From Bremerella sp. JC817 (lineage in GTDB: Bacteria > Planctomycetota > Planctomycetia > Pirellulales > Pirellulaceae): DNA of 64,000 nucleotides. The position numbers and the translations under genes were made by a program. This document shows, piece by piece, positions 1 through 8,696 of this stretch; position 1 is the first letter of the stretch, and each line of letters opens with the position of its first letter. The notes below the pieces were generated by a model that worked only from the letters and a program-made list of their open reading frames with translations, made no database searches and was not told the origin of the DNA. The DNA lies in the NCBI RefSeq assembly GCF_040718835.1, contig NZ_JBFEFG010000268.1:496001-560000 (forward strand), written 5' to 3'.

Positions 1-574
1 GCCAGTCGGGGTTCAGTTTCGGACCGTCGACTTTGTTGTTTCGATTCGGACCCAGGAACTGCGGAAATGCTTTCGGGTCGTCAGCAACTTTCGCGATGGC
101 ATCCGGCGCGACTATTCGGTCTTCGGCATTCAAGCCACCTAGGCGCTGATCTGGGGCGAGGCCGAAGCGATAGCCAAACCGCGGGATCATGTTGCCGGAG
201 ACCCCCTGGATTTCAAACACCACGAAAAACAACGCCACACCTAGCACGATAACTGTGATCGGCGTATAGCGGACGATGCGGGGATAGGCGCTGCCGAACG
301 TCAACCACATCAGCGGAATGAAGATTGCGAAGAAACCGCCGATCAGCACCATCAGATTGCAGACCGCTTGATCACGCAGGATGGGAACCACGTCGTAGAC
401 ATCGGCCAGGACGCCATCGCCGAGGGTACGTCCGAAGATCCCGGTCAGGGCGACGACAATCGCGACGATCGTAGCCAACAGATTTCGCAGTGGTGGCGAA
501 TATCGTGGCTCACGCTTCGGCTTGGTTTCGGGAGCTGGCTGCGAAGCTTCTGAATTGGGTTGTTGGCTGCTCAT
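1..574 (-). CDS. Membrane-anchored PQQ/BamB-like beta-propeller protein (3' end cut off by window)
   Basis: The gene starts at the ATG at 572-574 and runs off the left edge. The roughly 190 visible residues begin MSSQQPNSEASQPAPE, a soluble Pro-rich head, followed by about three hydrophobic segments (near residues 33-50, 72-93 and 104-124). The last visible stretch reads FPQFLGPNRNNKVDGP, the opening motif (PQFRGPxR) of the PQQ-like beta-propeller proteins that are very common in planctomycetes. Such proteins are usually annotated as outer-membrane assembly factor BamB-like and act outside the cytoplasmic membrane; no substrate can be inferred. The propeller itself lies outside the window, so the family call rests on this one motif and the layout. 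Confidence 0.7.
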   Translation of the reverse strand, partial: MSSQQPNSEASQPAPETKPKREPRYSPPLRNLLATIVAIVVALTGIFGRTLGDGVLADVYDVVPILRDQAVCNLMVLIGGFFAIFIPLMWLTFGSAYPRIVRYTPITVIVLGVALFFVVFEIQGVSGNMIPRFGYRFGLAPDQRLGGLNAEDRIVAPDAIAKVADDPKAFPQFLGPNRNNKVDGPKLNPDW

Positions 575-693
575 GAGATTCTTGTCCGTAGAATTGTTCC
601 GCCTGATCTTGCCGTTTCAGTATAGCGATTGCATCCGTTAAGAAACCGTCAGCCAAGCGAACTTTTCCTATTCATCACGAACCCATCGCGCAT

Positions 694-723
694 GAAAAAG
701 GGAAAGCGATGACGCTTTCCCTT
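694..723 (-). terminator. Rho-independent terminator of the glycine-zipper lipoprotein gene
   Basis: Perfect 11-bp stem (AAGGGAAAGCG at 698-708 against CGCTTTCCCTT at 713-723) with a 4-base loop. Read on the minus strand it is followed at once by a CTTTTTC tract. It lies 30 bases past the stop codon of the gene ending at 754. Confidence 0.85.
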
Positions 724-753
724 GGTTTCGTATGCTGGCTTACATTCCTGGGC

Positions 754-1362
754 TTAGTGTCCGAATTGAACATCCCAGTGGACGCCAGGACGCGGACGAC
801 AGTGGCGGTAGTGGTGATGGTGCCAGTCTGGGCCCCAATACGGACCATAGTGATGTTCTTCAACGATCACTGTTCGTGGTGCAGGAGCAGTGACCACTTC
901 GACCGGTGGATTTTGCATGGTGCTGATCACCACGTCGCTAACACCGTTGTTCTTCAGGAAGATCAAGTCGCCAGCGGAAGGAATCTGAGCCATACCATGC
1001 CGCCGAATGTGCGTCGTGATCACCTGGTCGCTGAGACCAGCTTTGCTCATCGCAATGACGTCGTCGTAGGTTGTTTGTCCTTCGAGCGTCCGTCCCAATC
1101 GCTGCTGGAACAACGCCTGGTTACGTGCTTCGACTTCGTCCATGTGGGCACCGACGGCTGAACCAGCTGTGGCTCCGACCAAGCCACCAATAATCGCACC
1201 CCCAGCCGTATGACCCGAAGCACTACCGATGGCGGCACCTGCCAGCGCACCGGTACCGGCACCAACCAGCCCGAGCTGATCTTGATGATACGGCGAGCGG
1301 CATCCAAGCGAGCATGCCGAGACGATGGTGACAACCAGAATGAATGGCGCAACTTGGCGCAT
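754..1362 (-). CDS. Glycine-zipper lipoprotein with His-rich C-terminus
   Basis: About 202 residues. I chose the ATG at 1360-1362 (MRQVAPFILVV...) because a perfect AAGGAGG lies six bases upstream; a start seven codons earlier has no ribosome site. The N-terminus is a signal peptide ending in a lipobox (VSAC, or SLGC a few residues on). Next comes a Gly/Ala-rich run with GAGTGALAGAAIG and GGLVGATAGSAVG repeats typical of glycine-zipper (YMGG/Gly-zipper_2) envelope proteins, then a helical middle region and a tail with HH and HHHH clusters. It is probably anchored in an envelope membrane. Its function is unknown; metal binding by the tail is only a suggestion. A strong terminator follows. Confidence 0.75.
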   Translation of the reverse strand: MRQVAPFILVVTIVSACSLGCRSPYHQDQLGLVGAGTGALAGAAIGSASGHTAGGAIIGGLVGATAGSAVGAHMDEVEARNQALFQQRLGRTLEGQTTYDDVIAMSKAGLSDQVITTHIRRHGMAQIPSAGDLIFLKNNGVSDVVISTMQNPPVEVVTAPAPRTVIVEEHHYGPYWGPDWHHHHYRHCRPRPGVHWDVQFGH

Positions 1363-1533
1363 GAGTTCCTCCTTGAACGACATCGTGCTTCCTTAAGTAT
1401 CGTCCAGGTTGCCCGCGCGGCGCTACTCAAAAAACACGTCGCGGAATCATGCCAATTTCGGCCATATCCGTCAATGCAGATTGCCAGCACGCTAGCAAGC
1501 CCGGTGATTCGTGGCACCACGGCAACGCTAGCA

Positions 1534-2751
1534 CTACTTCATGGGAGGGATTTGCTCACGCTTCTTCTCCCACTTTTCGAACGCTGCGGCCCGTTGCTCC
1601 TCGGTCGAGAACCCGATCGAGCGAATGTTGTAGAGATAGTTCGGATCGGTGGTGATGCGGGGGAAACCGAAGTCTTTCGGATCTTCGCCAGCCAGGTGCA
1701 GCACGGCCACCAAAGCGACATCTTTCAGCAGCGTGGTGAATTGATCGCCTTGGACCGATGGCAACGTCACCTTGGTGTCGTCTTGCAGGTACTTGTCCAG
1801 AAAGTCGATGTCTTCTCGGTCGCCCAGTTTGGCAATCGCCAGCATCGAGTACATCATCTGCTGCGTCACGTTTACCGAGCTGAACTGGCCGAAGCTATTT
1901 GGGCTGGCACGTTTGGTCAGCAGTTCTCGCGCCAGCAATCGACCGCTCTTGATGCCTTCCCGCAGACAGGTCGTCAGTACGATATACTGCATCTCTTCCG
2001 TGAAACGAGTCTCTTTCATGTTCTCTAGCAGCCACGAGTCGAAAACGCTCATCAGCGGAGCACTTCGCTCTGGGTCTTGCAGACTGGCCGTGATTTGCGG
2101 CGCTGCCAGCAGGAACTGAATTTGGGTCATCGAAGGGAGCGAGATCCGAATGTCGGTATACGACGTCGCATGCAACATCGCCGCGGCACTGCCTTCGGTG
2201 ATTTGCACCTGACCGGGACCATACAATTCTTCCCGCAGCTTGTTGGCTCGCTGAAAGACCATGTAGTCGATCGTCTGGGGACGTGTTTCGATCGCCACCA
2301 GCAAGTCCCATTGGCTCTCGAGCATGCTGACGTACAGCTTGCGTGTTTCGGTCGTGTCGCCGTGTCGCTCTTGGAAACGCTTCCATCCCGGCAAGTCGAC
2401 GCCGGGCTGCTTGGCGATGAAGTCCTGGAAACTTTTCCGGCGGAACTGATCGGAAAGGATCTCGTACAGCGTGTTGGCTCGCAGACGGATTTCAGGGTCA
2501 GGCGAGGTCCGGGCCTCTTGCAGCAGCGGCAGGATCTCGCGGCCGCGCTGCATGATCTCGGTTTCGGCCTGCTCGCGAAGCAGAAATTCGTCCGCGCCGA
2601 GCTTCTCGATCAACTGCTCGGAAGTCAGCTTCGGCGGAGTTGGGCCAGAAGCTTCGGGCGGTTCGGCTGCGGAAACCATCCCAGAGCCCAGGATGGCGAT
2701 TCCCCAAACGAGGCTGAGCGAAGCGAATGGCAGCGTCGATTTCCCAGGCAA
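1534..2751 (-). CDS. Secreted protein of unknown function, HEAT/armadillo-like N-terminal segment
   Basis: The frame stays open far upstream into dnaE2, but the likely start is the TTG at 2749-2751: AGGAG sits seven bases before it and it leads directly into a signal peptide (PGKSTLPFASLSLVWGIAILG...VSAAE). The product is about 405 residues. After the signal peptide it has a helical segment (SEQLIEKLGADEFLLREQAE...ILPLLQEARTSPDPEIRLRA) that resembles the HEAT-like repeats found in planctomycete secreted proteins. The rest is mostly helical without motifs I recognise. It lies 155 bases downstream of dnaE2 on the same strand, with a plausible promoter of its own, so membership in the mutagenesis operon is not required. 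Confidence 0.65.
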   Translation of the reverse strand: MPGKSTLPFASLSLVWGIAILGSGMVSAAEPPEASGPTPPKLTSEQLIEKLGADEFLLREQAETEIMQRGREILPLLQEARTSPDPEIRLRANTLYEILSDQFRRKSFQDFIAKQPGVDLPGWKRFQERHGDTTETRKLYVSMLESQWDLLVAIETRPQTIDYMVFQRANKLREELYGPGQVQITEGSAAAMLHATSYTDIRISLPSMTQIQFLLAAPQITASLQDPERSAPLMSVFDSWLLENMKETRFTEEMQYIVLTTCLREGIKSGRLLARELLTKRASPNSFGQFSSVNVTQQMMYSMLAIAKLGDREDIDFLDKYLQDDTKVTLPSVQGDQFTTLLKDVALVAVLHLAGEDPKDFGFPRITTDPNYLYNIRSIGFSTEEQRAAAFEKWEKKREQIPPMK

Positions 2752-2806
2752 ATCACGGCTCCTGGCGGGCGGGACGAAAGGATTGCTAGCTAAAAACGGA
2801 CTTTCT

Positions 2807-2836
2807 ATTGTAGTGGTCGAAAGGCCGATGCGTCTA
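2807..2836 (-). promoter_or_regulatory. Candidate promoter for the secreted protein gene at 1534-2751
   Basis: On the minus strand, TAGACG (2831-2836) and TACAAT (2807-2812) are separated by 18 bases, a reasonable sigma70-type pair. It lies about 55 bases before the TTG start. The prediction is by eye only. Confidence 0.4.
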
Positions 2837-2906
2837 CGAATAGTTTTATCCGGCCATTTTCGCAAGGAGGTACCCTTCGCTTTGACCGTTACGATTGTTC
2901 CGACTT

Positions 2907-5900
2907 CTACCGAAAATCCCTTGAACGGTGATGCAAATTCCCCATCGTCGTGGCTAAATCTTCCAGCCGCCGAACCACGACGTGGATCACTTTGTTGACC
3001 CGTTCGAGCTTTCCCTGGGCGATGAATGACGTCGCATGTCGGGCCACCTGATCGAACCGTTGCCAGATATGAGTATGAACGACGAGGTTCGCCGTACCGG
3101 TTTCGTCTTCGATGGTGACGAAGGTAATTCCCTTGGCGGTGCTGGGACGTTGCCGGATCAGAATCAGCCCGGCGACCTTCACCAGCTTGTCGTGCGGATG
3201 GGTCGCCAGTTGCTCCGATCGCAGCACGCCGAGCTGATCCAACCGCTCGCGATAGAACGAAATCGGATGCTGCCGCAAGGTAAGCCCGGTCGAAAGATAG
3301 TCGGCATATACTTCCTCGCGATCGGACAAGCTGGGCAGTGACGAGGCCTCTTCGCGCTCGCCCCAACCCAATCCCAGCAGCGGTTTCTGCGTGGTATCTT
3401 GCGGCGCGTCGAGGGCATCCCACAACGCCTTTCGTCGATCGAGTCGCATCGAGCCAAACGCATCGGCCCGCGCGAGTGCTTCGATCGCGCCTCGATCGAT
3501 TCCGGTCCGCAGCGAGACATCTTCAATTGAACGATAGGGGGAAGATCGCTGGGCCAACACTTGCCGGGCGGCCAGCTCTTTCAGTCCCCGAACCATGCGC
3601 AGTCCCAGCCGCAATGCCAACGAGAACTTCCCAGCGGCTTCGGCCGGAACACGTTCGAGCGTGCAGTCCCAGTTACTGAGATTCACATCGACCGGGCGGA
3701 CCTCGACGCCATGATCGCGGGCATCGCGAATCAACTGGGCCGGAGCATAGAACCCCATCGGCTGACTGTTGATCAACGCGGCGGTGAAGATGGCATGGTG
3801 ATAACATTTCAGCCAAGCCGAGACATACACCAGGTTGGCGAAGCTGGCGGCATGCGACTCAGGAAAGCCATACTCGCCGAACCCCCGTATCTGGTTGAAC
3901 AGTCGTTCGGCGAACTCGGCGCTGTGGCCATTCTCGCGCATGCCGACCATCAGCTTACGACGGAACGTATCGATAATGCCCGGGCGACGCCAGCCTCCCA
4001 TCGCCCGCCGCAACTGATCGGCTTCCCCCGGAGTGAACCCTGCCGCGGCGACCGCCAACTGCATCGCTTGTTCTTGAAACAACGGCACGCCCAAGGTCCG
4101 TTCTAAAACGCTTCGCAGTTGTGGCGTGGGGCAAGTATCGGCGAGTTCCTGTTCGAGCTGGTCGCGATCCATATCGCGACGTCGCAGGTAAGGATGCACC
4201 ATGTCCCCTTGGATCGGCCCGGGCCGAACGATTGCGACTTCAATCACCAGATCGTAAAAGCAGTTGGGACGTAGTCGCGGCAACATGCTCATCTGAGCCC
4301 GGCTTTCAATCTGAAAGACCCCCATCGTGTCGGCGTCGGAGATCATCTGATAGACCACCGGGTCGTTCGCTTCGCGAAAATCGGTCAGCTTCTTTTGTTC
4401 GCCATACTGCTCGTTCAAAAAGGTGAAGGCCCGGCGAATCGCGGTCAGCATTCCCAGCGACAAACAATCGACCTTCAAGATCCCCAACTCGTCGAGATCG
4501 TCTTTGTCCCACTGAATCACCGTGCGGTCGGTCATCGCGCCGTTTTCAATCGGGACCAGTTCGCACAATGCTCCTTGGGTGATGACCAGCCCGCCGACAT
4601 GCTGCGACAGATGGCGAGGGAAGCCGATCAGGTCGCGGACCAGCAGCAGCAGTTGCCGCCCCAGCCGCGACTTGGGATCGATGCCGACCTGCTCGAACCG
4701 CAGCGAAAGCAATTCTTCATCGAGCCGGTGATCGATGTTCTTGGCCAGCGTGTCGATCCGATCGAGCGATAACCCGAGCGCCTTGCCGACATCACGAACC
4801 GCCGAACGGGGACGATAGGTCACCACCACCGCCGTCATGCCGGCGCGTTCTCGGCCATACTTTTCGTAGACGTACTGAATGACCTCTTCGCGACGTTCGT
4901 GCTCGAAGTCGACGTCGATATCAGGGGCTTCGTTCCGTTCGCGACTGATGAATCGCTCGAACAGCAATTGCGTCGACAAAGGATCGACCGCGGTCACGCC
5001 GAGGCAAAAACAAACCGCCGAGTTCGCCGCCGAGCCGCGGCCTTGATACAAAATGCCCCGGGTCCGCGCGAATCGCACGAGGTCGTACACCGTTAGAAAG
5101 AAGGCTTCGTAATGCAGCGATTCAATCAGGTCGAGTTCGTGCTTCAAGGCATCGCAGATCTTCTGCGGAACCTGCTGTCCGTAATGATGCCGTGCCCCCT
5201 CCCACGCCAGGCGGCGCAAGTACTGCACCGGCGTTTCTCCCTGGGGAGCAAGCTCGCGCGGGTACTCGTATCGCAGTTCGTCGAGCGAAAACTGGCACTG
5301 GTCGGCCACCCACATTGTCCGGCGGATTGCTTCGGGAACCATCGCGAACAAGCTTTGCACTTCTTCCAGCGGCCGCAGGTGACGCTGGGCGTTGGGTAGC
5401 AGCTCGTCTTCCAGTTGGGCAACGGTTGCTCCGACGCGGGTCGCCGTCAACACATGCTGAAGGACCATCCGATCGGGGACGTGATACAGCACGTTACCAG
5501 AAGCAACCAGCGGAATCTGTGCCTTGCGCGAGAGCTCTTGCAGTTGCGTCAGGCGCTGTTGGTCGTCTGTTCCCAGATAGAGTTCGGCCAGCAGGCTGCA
5601 ACGTTCGCCGAACATCTCGGAGAAGGGGGCCAGATCGCGGGCCGCGCAAAGATTCCCTTGCCAGTCTGGCACCACCAAGGCCAGCAAACCATGATGATGT
5701 TCAGCCAGATCGGCCAGGCTCAAACGGCATTCCCCCTTGGGTGCCTGACGACGGCCGAGCGTGATCAAGCGTGCCAGCCGACCATAGGCGGCGCGATCGG
5801 TTGCCAGCAGAACGACCGTCGGAGCATCTTCCAAAGTGACCTCAGCCCCGACCAGCAGCTTGATGCCGGCCAGCTTGGCGGCAGCATGGGCTCGGACCAC

Positions 5901-6113
5901 GCCGGCCAGCGTGTTGCGGTCGGCGACGGCAATCGCTCGATAGCCAAGACTGGCGGCCTGATTGACCAGTTCGTCGGCGTGCGAGGCCCCTTCCAGAAAC
6001 GAGAAGTTCGTTTTGCAGCGGACCTCGGCGTAGGGAAAGATAGACGCCGCCCAGGCATCGCTGGCGAGGGCTTGTTCTGGCTCACGTTTATCGTAAACAG
6101 GCGTGTCAGGCAT
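2907..6113 (-). CDS. dnaE2: Error-prone DNA polymerase III alpha subunit, DnaE2
   Basis: 1068 residues, normal for the family. An N-terminal PHP domain starts near residue 28 (YAEVRCKTNFSFLEGASHADEL), the usual DnaE2 opening. The polymerase catalytic motif PDIDVDF is at residues 397-403 (Asp400 and Asp402). The finger/thumb region and helix-hairpin-helix follow, and an OB fold lies at the end (VKVAGLILIRQRP...FVTIEDETG). DnaE2 does error-prone translesion synthesis together with ImuA and ImuB in the SOS response. AGGAAG lies about eight bases before the ATG. The gene is third in the cassette imuA-imuB-dnaE2, 111 bases after imuB. Confidence 0.95.
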   Translation of the reverse strand: MPDTPVYDKREPEQALASDAWAASIFPYAEVRCKTNFSFLEGASHADELVNQAASLGYRAIAVADRNTLAGVVRAHAAAKLAGIKLLVGAEVTLEDAPTVVLLATDRAAYGRLARLITLGRRQAPKGECRLSLADLAEHHHGLLALVVPDWQGNLCAARDLAPFSEMFGERCSLLAELYLGTDDQQRLTQLQELSRKAQIPLVASGNVLYHVPDRMVLQHVLTATRVGATVAQLEDELLPNAQRHLRPLEEVQSLFAMVPEAIRRTMWVADQCQFSLDELRYEYPRELAPQGETPVQYLRRLAWEGARHHYGQQVPQKICDALKHELDLIESLHYEAFFLTVYDLVRFARTRGILYQGRGSAANSAVCFCLGVTAVDPLSTQLLFERFISRERNEAPDIDVDFEHERREEVIQYVYEKYGRERAGMTAVVVTYRPRSAVRDVGKALGLSLDRIDTLAKNIDHRLDEELLSLRFEQVGIDPKSRLGRQLLLLVRDLIGFPRHLSQHVGGLVITQGALCELVPIENGAMTDRTVIQWDKDDLDELGILKVDCLSLGMLTAIRRAFTFLNEQYGEQKKLTDFREANDPVVYQMISDADTMGVFQIESRAQMSMLPRLRPNCFYDLVIEVAIVRPGPIQGDMVHPYLRRRDMDRDQLEQELADTCPTPQLRSVLERTLGVPLFQEQAMQLAVAAAGFTPGEADQLRRAMGGWRRPGIIDTFRRKLMVGMRENGHSAEFAERLFNQIRGFGEYGFPESHAASFANLVYVSAWLKCYHHAIFTAALINSQPMGFYAPAQLIRDARDHGVEVRPVDVNLSNWDCTLERVPAEAAGKFSLALRLGLRMVRGLKELAARQVLAQRSSPYRSIEDVSLRTGIDRGAIEALARADAFGSMRLDRRKALWDALDAPQDTTQKPLLGLGWGEREEASSLPSLSDREEVYADYLSTGLTLRQHPISFYRERLDQLGVLRSEQLATHPHDKLVKVAGLILIRQRPSTAKGITFVTIEDETGTANLVVHTHIWQRFDQVARHATSFIAQGKLERVNKVIHVVVRRLEDLATTMGNLHHRSRDFR

Positions 6114-6224
6114 CGCGTTTCTTCCTGAAACTGATGGTGGTGGTCGATACTCAAAGATGTCAATCTCGGGCAGCCCAACTCACGACCCTCCCGGTCTGAT
6201 GCGAGGCTTGGGTTGCCGGCGGAA

Positions 6225-7805
6225 TTAGTCGAAGCTGCCGTGCAGGTACCAGTCTTGCCGGGTAAGCTCGCGGAAGATCCAGAAGCGATGCCCAGTGGTT
6301 GTTTCCACGCGATAATAATCGCGCCGAACGGCTCGGCGACGCCACCAACCGGTCTCGATCCGTTCCGGTCCCCAATGACGTTCGACCTGGTGATGTTCTC
6401 CCTGCCAGCGAAACTGAATCGGAGGTCCATCCGGCATGACCGCCGTCACGTCGATCGGCGTCGGACTGCTTTGCAGTTGCCAGGGACGTTCCAGCGGACC
6501 GAACTCACTGCGGCGCGTGGTGCGGCGCGGTGGTTGTCCTACTAAAGGTGTGTGACTGAAGGCTAACTCTGGCTGGGCATCGGCGACCAGTCGCGGCCGT
6601 ACCACGGCATCGCGTCCCAAGCGACTCGCCAGCCGATCGACCAGGCCTGATATCTCTTGCGAATGATCCGGCGGGGCGCTCGAGTCTTTCCACGACATCT
6701 CTTGAAACAAAGACTGCTGACGCTTCTCGAGCCGGGCGAACTGCACCACCTGCATCGTGACCTCTTGAATCGGTCCCGGAATGCGGATGCGTTCGAATTG
6801 GGTGTCGACCAGGCCACGCAGATGCTTGTTGCAAGAAGATGGACGAAACAAACCAACTTCAAACGAGGTCTCGCGACGGTTGGCCGTTTGCAAGACGCAC
6901 GTCAGTTTCAACGCGCCCAGATCGTGAGCCGCCAGTTGCTGCAGCAGTTGCGACAGCAGCCGCATCACCATCGTGTGAATGCTTTCGGGATGATCGGTCG
7001 GGTGCTCTAGTATCCACTGGGCGGCGAATTGCTGCGGTAAACGAGCGGCCTGCATCACCTCGGTTTTGTGTCCGAGTACCTGGTCGAGTCGTACTAGCGG
7101 TTCCATCCCCAAACGGGCTTTCAGTTCGCCGCGTGGGACCTGCATCAGTTGGCCGACGTGATAAAGCCCCAGCAAGTGCAACGTTTCGACCAGCGTCGCC
7201 GGAATACGTAACGCTTCGATCGGCAGCTGCCGAACCAGGCTCTCTTGCTCGGTATCCGAGGAAACGAGCGTTCGTCCGGTTCCGTCGCGCTGGGCAAGTT
7301 CTGCTGGTGGATGATGTGCCAGCCCCCACGCCGTGCCGATGTTGCCTGCCAGGGCGAGCGAACTTTTCAAACCGATCCGGGCAAAGCCTTGCTGAACCTG
7401 GCACAGAAAGGAGTCTTCTCCACCGAATAAAGGAGCCAACCCACTGGCATCCAGCAGCAAGGTATCGGCGGGCTCGCGCTGTTCGACATCGACACAGGGA
7501 CTGAATCGACAAGCCCAGCGCGCTAGTTTCTCTAACGCTTCTCGATCGGCGGCGGGGTCGTAAGGACGATGCGTCATCGCCTCGGTCGCCGATAAGCCGC
7601 GGGCTTGTAGCAACGTGTTGACCTCGGCCACCGGCATACCGGGACGAATGCCCATCTGATAGCCCCGATCGCAGCACGCCACCACGCATTGTCCGCGACG
7701 CTCGACCTGGGAAAGGACCTGAACGCGATCGCGCTGCTCAGGCTCGCTGGCTTGCCAGCGTTGGATGGGCCAATTGGGAAGCCAGACTGCCAGAATACGC
7801 TTCAT
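6225..7805 (-). CDS. imuB: ImuB, catalytically inactive Y-family polymerase homologue
   Basis: 526 residues. It begins MKRILAVWLPNWPIQR, the ImuB signature. In active Y-family polymerases this position carries the metal-binding Asp of the IDMDAF motif, which is absent here. LLDASGLAPLFGGE takes the place of the usual second catalytic segment. The C-terminus has the ImuB ending RRDYYRVETTTGHRFWIF...WYLHGSFD. In known systems ImuB is an adaptor linking the sliding clamp, ImuA and DnaE2. The start overlaps the end of imuA by 68 bases, which points to translational coupling. Confidence 0.92.
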   Translation of the reverse strand: MKRILAVWLPNWPIQRWQASEPEQRDRVQVLSQVERRGQCVVACCDRGYQMGIRPGMPVAEVNTLLQARGLSATEAMTHRPYDPAADREALEKLARWACRFSPCVDVEQREPADTLLLDASGLAPLFGGEDSFLCQVQQGFARIGLKSSLALAGNIGTAWGLAHHPPAELAQRDGTGRTLVSSDTEQESLVRQLPIEALRIPATLVETLHLLGLYHVGQLMQVPRGELKARLGMEPLVRLDQVLGHKTEVMQAARLPQQFAAQWILEHPTDHPESIHTMVMRLLSQLLQQLAAHDLGALKLTCVLQTANRRETSFEVGLFRPSSCNKHLRGLVDTQFERIRIPGPIQEVTMQVVQFARLEKRQQSLFQEMSWKDSSAPPDHSQEISGLVDRLASRLGRDAVVRPRLVADAQPELAFSHTPLVGQPPRRTTRRSEFGPLERPWQLQSSPTPIDVTAVMPDGPPIQFRWQGEHHQVERHWGPERIETGWWRRRAVRRDYYRVETTTGHRFWIFRELTRQDWYLHGSFD

Positions 7806-8481
7806 GAATCTCGCCCGTTTGCTCGTCGATTGTCAGATCTACCTTGCCATCTCCCAGATAGCCACGACACCGCAGCAGTTCCACATGCAGCCCCCAACCA
7901 CAAGCGGTCGGGCGAGGGGACACCTGCCAGCGAAGCTCAGCCCAGGAAGGAGATCCTCGAACTTCCGACGGACGCACCAGCAGCCCCAGGCCATCGCTTT
8001 GCTCGGCCGCGAGTTGCAAGCGGCGATAAGCGTAGCTATCCATCTGGCGCGGAAAGCCAAGCACCGCACCTACTGCCGGGCAACGCAAAGCTTGTTCTAA
8101 AGACCACAACGCCTGTTTCTCGTCGGTGGGGCGAACCAGCACGATACGATTCAGGTCGAGCCCCATGCCGGAAAGAGCAGGGGAGTACAGCGTGCTGCCT
8201 CGGCGGGCTGATGAATCGACGATCACCAGCGTCTGCCCCGCGCGGCAAGCTTGCCGGGCCGCGGTCAGCGCCAGGTATTGGGCCCCGCTGCCAGCTCCCT
8301 CCGCCAACCATTCGATCAGGCTCCCTCGCAGTAAGCCTTCGCGTGGCAGCATTCGGTCCAAAGCCCGGCATCCGCAAGAGACCGTTTCTCGGCTGGCCGG
8401 CCGAGATCGCTCCATCTCACGCAGCTGGGCGTTCAACTGATCGATCTTGACCCGATCGGGGATCGTGGGGGTCGACAACAT
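7738..8481 (-). CDS. imuA: ImuA, RecA/SulA-like mutagenesis protein
   Basis: 247 residues from the ATG at 8479-8481 (MLSTPTIPDRVKIDQLN), with CTCCT (AGGAG on the coding strand) at 8492-8496. A start 28 codons upstream is impossible because that stretch contains the promoter. The sequence fits the ImuA family: after a short helix it has SCGCRALDRMLPREGLLRGSLIEWLAEGAGSGAQ, a degenerate Walker-like segment, then a RecA-like fold (TLVIVDSS...IVLVRPTDEKQALWSLEQALRC). It works with ImuB and DnaE2 in damage-induced mutagenesis. First gene of the operon. Confidence 0.9.
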   Translation of the reverse strand: MLSTPTIPDRVKIDQLNAQLREMERSRPASRETVSCGCRALDRMLPREGLLRGSLIEWLAEGAGSGAQYLALTAARQACRAGQTLVIVDSSARRGSTLYSPALSGMGLDLNRIVLVRPTDEKQALWSLEQALRCPAVGAVLGFPRQMDSYAYRRLQLAAEQSDGLGLLVRPSEVRGSPSWAELRWQVSPRPTACGWGLHVELLRCRGYLGDGKVDLTIDEQTGEIHEAYSGSLASQLAHPTLASQRA

Positions 8482-8529
8482 GGCATGTACTCTCCTGCGA
8501 GACCAGAAACGAATTTCCCTTCGCTGGCA

Positions 8530-8561
8530 CATGTATACATGCGTACACCAATCCTTGTCAA
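8530..8561 (-). promoter_or_regulatory. imuA-imuB-dnaE2 promoter with overlapping palindromic candidate SOS operator
   Basis: On the minus strand, a perfect -35 TTGACA (8556-8561) and a near-consensus -10 TATACA (8532-8537) are 18 bases apart. A perfect 12-bp palindrome CATGTATACATG (8530-8541) covers the -10 box, so a bound repressor would block RNA polymerase. The imuA ATG is about 50 bases downstream. This cassette is a classic LexA target in other bacteria. I do not know the planctomycete LexA box, so the identity of the repressor is inference. Confidence 0.75.
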
Positions 8562-8696
8562 TCATTCACTCGGGGCTTTTCCCTGGAAAATCCCGAGTTG
8601 GCATGATTCCCAACTTTTCCATTTTTTTATCTGGCAGCGACTGGTATCATTCGGCCATATCTTCACCCCCCCACTTCAAATAGCCCCCATCCCCCT

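Noticed and set aside
2752..3423. Upstream extension of the frame ending at 1534 into dnaE2 (extra ~220 codons)
   Set aside because: It overlaps the 3' end of dnaE2 in another frame, its residues look random, and a better TTG start with AGGAG and a signal peptide lies at 2751.
3036..6128. Several open frames on the plus strand opposite dnaE2 (for example 3561-4106, 5192-5764, 5415-6128)
   Set aside because: They lie antisense to a well-conserved gene, have no ribosome sites and show no family motifs; typical shadows in GC-rich DNA.
8482..8565. Longer imuA start (28 extra codons)
   Set aside because: The stretch contains the -10 box and palindrome of the operon promoter and is not family-like.
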